This document shows, one piece after another, positions 6,832 through 10,005 of a stretch of DNA of 10,005 nt. Numbering within the stretch: position 1 is the stretch's first letter; the number at the start of each line of letters is the position of its first letter. The position numbers were made by a program, and so were the translations under genes. The notes under the pieces are model-generated. The model was not told the origin of the DNA and ran no database searches. It worked only from the letters and a program-made list of their open reading frames with translations. Origin of the DNA: an uncultured Ruminococcus sp. (GTDB taxonomy: Bacteria; Bacillota; Clostridia; Oscillospirales; Acutalibacteraceae); assembly GCA_902767175.1 (NCBI GenBank), contig CACXGH010000100.1, positions 1 through 10,005 of the forward strand, given 5' to 3'.

Positions 6832-8121
6832 TCAAATTATTTCAAAGTATCTTTCCTCAAACTGCCTTGTGAATTCCTCTCCCTGCAGCGAACGGTTTAC
6901 CGTATCCGATACTATATCGAGATAATTCTCATATATCATCTCCGGCAGACAGTGTTTTATAAAGCTGCTGTTTCTTGCAAGCTCACACGCCTGCTGCAGT
7001 GACTGAGGAAGGAAATCAGGGTTTGAAGAGTAGCTTGCTTCCGGCTGAAGCTCATATTTATTCTCGACACCGTCAAGACCCGCATACATAAGCAACGCAA
7101 ACGCAAGATAAGGATTGCATGACGCATCGGGGCTGCGGAAGTCCATTCTTGCCCTGTCTGTTCTCACATCAGGCAGTCTTACAAGGGGATTCAGGTCATG
7201 ATATGACCAATCCACAGTATCGGGTGCTTTGAAAGAGCCGAATCTGAGATATGAATTCGGCAGAGGATTGAAGAACACTGTCATTTCGGCAGAGTGTTTC
7301 AGAACACCTGCAATAAAGTGCCTTGCGTCCTCCGACATACCGTTTCCGCTCTCCTGGAAGATATTCTCTCCGTTCTTTTTAAGTATCAGATTAATATGCA
7401 TACCGCTTCCGCTGTTGTCGGCAAGAGGCTTAGGCAGGAATGACGCAAACAGTTCATTCAGCTGTGCTACTGCCTTTACAACCGCTTTGAACGTAACAAA
7501 ATCATCAGCAGCCGAAAGAAGGTCTGAATGTCTGAAATCTATCTGATTCTGACCCGGACCGTTCTCATGATGGGAGCGCAAAGGATTTATCTCCATCTGT
7601 TCAAGGCTCAGACATATCTGTCTCCTTATATTTTCTCCCCTGTCAAGCGGTGCGATATCGAGATATCCTGCATTGTCATGAGGTATTCTTGTCGGCTTGC
7701 CGTTATCATCGAGCCGGAAGAGGTAGAATTCGCACGACAGTCCTGCCCTGCACTTAAATCCCATATCATCTGCAATGTCGACTGCTCTTTTCAGGACATT
7801 CCTTACATTTCCCTCAAACACTGCCCCGTCAGGTCTCCTGATATCACAGAGCAGACGGGCTACACGAGCCTGCTGAGGTCTCCAAGGGAGTATTTTAAGT
7901 GTTGTCGGGTCGGGAAAAAGCAGAAGGTCACAGCCTGTTCCCTCAAAGCCGTCGATATTTGAGGTGATGATCTGCACTCCGCGCTCAAAAGCTCTTTTAA
8001 GCTCGTGAGACATTATGGAAATGTTTTTCATTACCCCGAAGATATCAAAGAAAACAAGTCTTATGAACTTGACATCGTTTTCCTCAACAAACTGCAAAAC
8101 ATCTTTTACAGTGTATTTCAA
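6832..8121 (-). CDS. Glutamine synthetase family protein (glnA-like), catalytic residues degenerate
   Basis: Canonical members join ammonia to glutamate using ATP. This 429-residue protein aligns over the full type I fold: an N-terminal beta-grasp (about 1-90, VKFIRLVFFDIFGVMKNISI) and a catalytic domain (about 100-429). The latter has CEFYLF, SHHENGPGQNQIDF, NSGSGMHINL, NSYLRFGSF and SPDASCNPYLAFALLMYAGLDG. By Salmonella numbering, metal ligands Glu129, Glu220 and Glu357 become Ser129, Gln193 and Asp327. The flap Glu327 becomes Lys298, Arg339 becomes Leu310, and the ammonium-site Asp50 appears to be Ile52. Glu131, Glu212, His269, Arg321, Arg344 and Arg359 equivalents remain. I therefore infer altered chemistry or a regulatory, ligand-binding role rather than ordinary glutamine synthesis. 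The start is TTG at 8121, 8 bases after AAGGGG. The ATG at 8157 lies within the leader hairpin region and has no ribosome site. The frame is intact, so this is not a decayed pseudogene. Confidence 0.88.
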   Translation of the reverse strand: MKYTVKDVLQFVEENDVKFIRLVFFDIFGVMKNISIMSHELKRAFERGVQIITSNIDGFEGTGCDLLLFPDPTTLKILPWRPQQARVARLLCDIRRPDGAVFEGNVRNVLKRAVDIADDMGFKCRAGLSCEFYLFRLDDNGKPTRIPHDNAGYLDIAPLDRGENIRRQICLSLEQMEINPLRSHHENGPGQNQIDFRHSDLLSAADDFVTFKAVVKAVAQLNELFASFLPKPLADNSGSGMHINLILKKNGENIFQESGNGMSEDARHFIAGVLKHSAEMTVFFNPLPNSYLRFGSFKAPDTVDWSYHDLNPLVRLPDVRTDRARMDFRSPDASCNPYLAFALLMYAGLDGVENKYELQPEASYSSNPDFLPQSLQQACELARNSSFIKHCLPEMIYENYLDIVSDTVNRSLQGEEFTRQFEERYFEII

Positions 8122-8129
8122 CTTAATTT

Positions 8130-8135
8130 CCCCTT
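8130..8135 (-). promoter_or_regulatory. Ribosome binding site that selects the TTG start of the GS-like gene
   Basis: AAGGGG stands 8 bases before TTG (8121-8119). The encoded start, MKYTVKDVLQF, matches the usual beginning of clostridial GlnA-type proteins, whereas the longer ATG start would add 12 residues with no family counterpart. Confidence 0.7.
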
Positions 8136-8137
8136 TT

Positions 8138-8222
8138 CTGTTTCTATAACAGCACATAAAAGAGCCGCTGTCTCTGTATAGAAGTATACTTCTGTTTTAT
8201 CAACAGAGCAAAGCGCTCTTCT
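8138..8222 (-). promoter_or_regulatory. Structured leader RNA of the GS-like gene, candidate ANTAR antitermination target
   Basis: Bases 8222-8158 can fold into one long hairpin. Its base pairs AGAAGAGC with GCTCTTTT, then GCT with AGC, then CTCTGT with ACAGAG, around an apical perfect palindrome AGAAGTATACTTCT (8193-8180). The stem ends in TTTT, so it resembles an intrinsic terminator. Two near-identical 15-base hairpins, CTGTTGATAAAACAG (8206-8192) and CTGTTATAGAAACAG (8152-8138), flank or compete with it; the second lies just before the ribosome site. ANTAR targets are tandem hairpins with six-base loops holding A at 1 and G at 4. The second hairpin can be read with loop ATAGAA, which fits, but the first does not fit cleanly. 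The regulatory role is therefore an inference strengthened by the ANTAR gene next door. Confidence 0.45.
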
Positions 8223-8245
8223 ACAGTTATTATATTCAATTCATT

Positions 8246-8274
8246 ATAATAGCAGATTTTTGTCGTTTTGTCTA
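8246..8274 (-). promoter_or_regulatory. Promoter of the GS-like gene
   Basis: TAGACA (8274-8269) and TATTAT (8251-8246) are 17 bases apart, with TATAAT overlapping three bases further on. This predicts a transcript starting near 8239 and a leader of about 118 bases, long enough to contain the hairpins described above. Confidence 0.6.
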
Positions 8275-8427
8275 TCGCATATTGTTCACAAATTCATTTT
8301 ATTTCATTTCCTCCTATAACCTCTGCCAAAAGCATCACATATCCGTGACAAATGACAATATGTCAGAAACAATTCAGGAAAAACATAACTGTATGGAACA
8401 GTATCACGGGACAGAAACTGCAGCATA
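8275..8427. other. Intergenic spacer without a supported gene
   Basis: Between the permease terminator and the GS-like promoter I see no credible coding frame. There is a perfect short inverted repeat, TGACA-ATA-TGTCA (8353-8365), which could be an operator, about 80 bases upstream of the -35 box. On the minus strand an AGGAGG-like stretch near 8308-8313 is followed only by frames of a few codons. Confidence 0.4.
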
Positions 8428-8471
8428 ATTATAAAAATAACGGACATCTCATGCGAAAATAAAATGTCCGT
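8428..8471 (-). terminator. Intrinsic terminator of the ABC permease gene
   Basis: An 8-base-pair perfect stem, ACGGACAT (8440-8447) with ATGTCCGT (8464-8471), encloses a 16-base loop. On the minus strand it is followed by a T-rich run (TATTTTTAT, 8439-8431). It starts 9 bases after the permease stop codon and separates that gene from the GS-like unit. Confidence 0.75.
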
Positions 8472-8479
8472 CTTAGTGA

Positions 8480-10005
8480 TTATTCTGTTCTGAGAGCTGT
8501 TACGGGGTCTTTCTTTGCTGCCTTTCTTGAAGGAATAATACCGCCTATCAGCGTAAGAAGTATACTGAGTACAATAAGTATCACTGCATTCAGCCACGGC
8601 AGGAATGCATTTATAGTATCCATACCCGAAACTGCATGAATTACTATATTTATCGGGATAAGCATAAACAATGACACCCCGACGCCTATAACACCTGCAA
8701 GCAGTCCTATAATAAAGGTCTCTGCATTGAATACTCTTGAAATATTTTTCTTTGAAGCGCCTATAGCCCTCAGTATTCCTATCTCCTTTGTTCTCTCAAG
8801 AACGGAGATATATGTTATTATACCTATCATTATTGAAGAAACTATCAGAGATACGGCAACGAATGCCATAAGAACATAGGAGATAATATTTATTATTGTT
8901 GTTACCGATGACATGAGAAGTCCTACAATATCTGTATAGGTTATTTTATTATCCTCATCAGCCGTTTTATTATATTCCTCGATACATTCGGCTATTTTTT
9001 CCTTGTTCTCAAAGCTGTCGGCATAGATAGAGATAGAAGAAGGAGTGTCCTTGCTTACAACGCCAAGCTTCTTAAGGTTATCGTCATAATTGCCCGATGA
9101 GATATACTTTTCATAAAGTGTTATCAGCATTTCCTTAGCCGCCGGTGTATCTGACGATAGCAGGAAAGCATCTACAAGACCGGCAAGCTCTTCCTCGCTC
9201 ATGTGCTCTATATCAAGAGTCTGAGGCTGAGTCTGACTTGCTGTGCCGCCGGAAGGAACTGCAGTCTGAGGAACTGTTCCGGTCTGTGAAGGTATAGCCG
9301 CCTGTGATGAAAGATTCTTTTCAAGAGCGGAATATAACATTGTTACAAGCTTTGCCTTTTCACTTGTTTTGAGGGAGCTAAGATATTTCTTTGCGTTTTC
9401 TGCTTTTTCTTCATTATTTTTTGCCGTAAACGGAATACCGTTGAAAACATTTACAGTCGGGTCGCTCTTCTGAGCTTTGACTATTTCACTGTTTTCGGTA
9501 TATTCGATGATATAATCCGTAAGATCCTTGATATAGCCTACAGACGAATTTATAAACAGCTTTTCGCTGTCCTCCTTGGGCTTGATTATTCCCGATATCT
9601 TAAGCCTGACAGCACTGCCAAGCTTTTTCCCGATCTTTATCTGATCCTTTGAGATATCGTCATAGGTACCGCTGCTGTTCTTTTCAAACAGATCACAGGC
9701 GGGAATAATATAGAATTCCCTGCTGCAGATATCAGCATAATCCAATCTTTTGCTTTCAAGCTTTATATCCTCGCTCCTGTCAATGCTTTTCAGTATTTTG
9801 CGGTATTCATCGGTCGTCAGTATACCCAGCTTATACAGTGCAAGGACAGGTACTTCATTATGCTTATCAAGCACCAGCACCATTTCGTCATAAGAGCTTG
9901 GCAGTGAGCCGTATACGATATCATAATTTTCTTTTATGGCAGAGCTGATACCCGTTCCGTCAGCCTGAGGAATAAGCTGTGAGAAAACAGAGGTACCGCC
10001 GAACA
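8480..10005 (-). CDS. ABC transporter permease, FtsX/MacB type, C-terminal part (partial, runs off right edge)
   Basis: The frame is open to the window edge and shows 507 residues; the N-terminus is missing. The visible part begins within an extracytoplasmic domain (FGGTSVFSQLIPQADGTGIS, then SSYDEMVLVLDKHNEV, a sequence type common in large clostridial ABC permeases). It ends with an FtsX-like membrane domain. Three membrane helices are apparent at visible residues about 370-397, 429-456 and 468-491. The cytoplasmic loop has the family signature VLERTKEIGILRAIGASKKN, and the protein closes with PSRKAAKKDPVTALRTE. A Gln/Thr/Pro/Ser-rich stretch (visible residues 232-262) interrupts the extracytoplasmic part and looks like a flexible linker. 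Such proteins couple ATP hydrolysis to export or mechanotransmission; in clostridia the ATPase is often fused or encoded next door, which cannot be checked here. The substrate is unknown. It is followed by its own terminator and is probably unrelated to the GS-like unit. Confidence 0.92.
   Translation of the reverse strand, partial: FGGTSVFSQLIPQADGTGISSAIKENYDIVYGSLPSSYDEMVLVLDKHNEVPVLALYKLGILTTDEYRKILKSIDRSEDIKLESKRLDYADICSREFYIIPACDLFEKNSSGTYDDISKDQIKIGKKLGSAVRLKISGIIKPKEDSEKLFINSSVGYIKDLTDYIIEYTENSEIVKAQKSDPTVNVFNGIPFTAKNNEEKAENAKKYLSSLKTSEKAKLVTMLYSALEKNLSSQAAIPSQTGTVPQTAVPSGGTASQTQPQTLDIEHMSEEELAGLVDAFLLSSDTPAAKEMLITLYEKYISSGNYDDNLKKLGVVSKDTPSSISIYADSFENKEKIAECIEEYNKTADEDNKITYTDIVGLLMSSVTTIINIISYVLMAFVAVSLIVSSIMIGIITYISVLERTKEIGILRAIGASKKNISRVFNAETFIIGLLAGVIGVGVSLFMLIPINIVIHAVSGMDTINAFLPWLNAVILIVLSILLTLIGGIIPSRKAAKKDPVTALRTE

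Noticed and set aside
8122..8157. ATG start for the GS-like gene at 8157
   Set aside because: This ATG lies directly after the terminator-like stem with no ribosome site before it; the TTG at 8121 has AAGGGG at the correct spacing and fits the family N-terminus.
8304..8597. 97-codon minus-strand frame overlapping the permease end and its terminator
   Set aside because: It overlaps the permease coding region in another frame, runs through the terminator hairpin, is rich in Cys/Tyr/Arg without any recognisable motif, and has no supporting ribosome site.

Overview
The window looks like a chromosomal segment of a gut- or rumen-type clostridial Firmicute. A Ruminococcus-like member of the Oscillospiraceae is my best guess. 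The reasons are moderate GC content, strong AGGAGG-type ribosome sites, TTG starts, a glutamine synthetase-like gene next to an ANTAR regulator, and clostridial protein signatures. This is inference from gene character only; no marker gene such as rRNA is present. Every gene I can support lies on the minus strand, so transcription runs right to left.

Right end (8428-10005): the C-terminal two thirds or so of an FtsX/MacB-type ABC transporter permease enters from outside the window and ends at a clear intrinsic terminator. Middle (6108-8274): a sigma-70-type promoter and a structured leader RNA precede a glutamine synthetase-like gene. This gene has lost many of the residues that form the metal and ammonium sites of the enzyme. 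Next comes a gene for an ANTAR-domain regulator whose receiver domain lacks the phospho-acceptor aspartate. Both genes end in copies of one palindromic repeat placed at the stop codon. Together they look like a nitrogen- or glutamine-responsive module.

Left (1-5911): a tightly coupled pyrimidine operon reads carA, carB-dapF, pyrG, with gene overlaps of 8 and 4 bases. The striking feature is that the carbamoyl-phosphate synthase large subunit is fused in frame to a complete diaminopimelate epimerase, giving a 1347-residue protein. This joins pyrimidine/arginine precursor synthesis to the last step of meso-diaminopimelate synthesis, which feeds lysine and peptidoglycan. pyrG runs off the left edge.

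CarA and PyrG are glutamine-dependent enzymes, so the segment reads as glutamine sensing or control (GS-like and ANTAR genes) beside glutamine-consuming pathways (carA, carB, pyrG). No tRNA, rRNA, CRISPR array, insertion sequence or phage gene was seen. The two most interesting points are the CarB-DapF fusion and the paired loss of catalytic residues in the GS-like protein and of the phospho-acceptor in its ANTAR neighbour.
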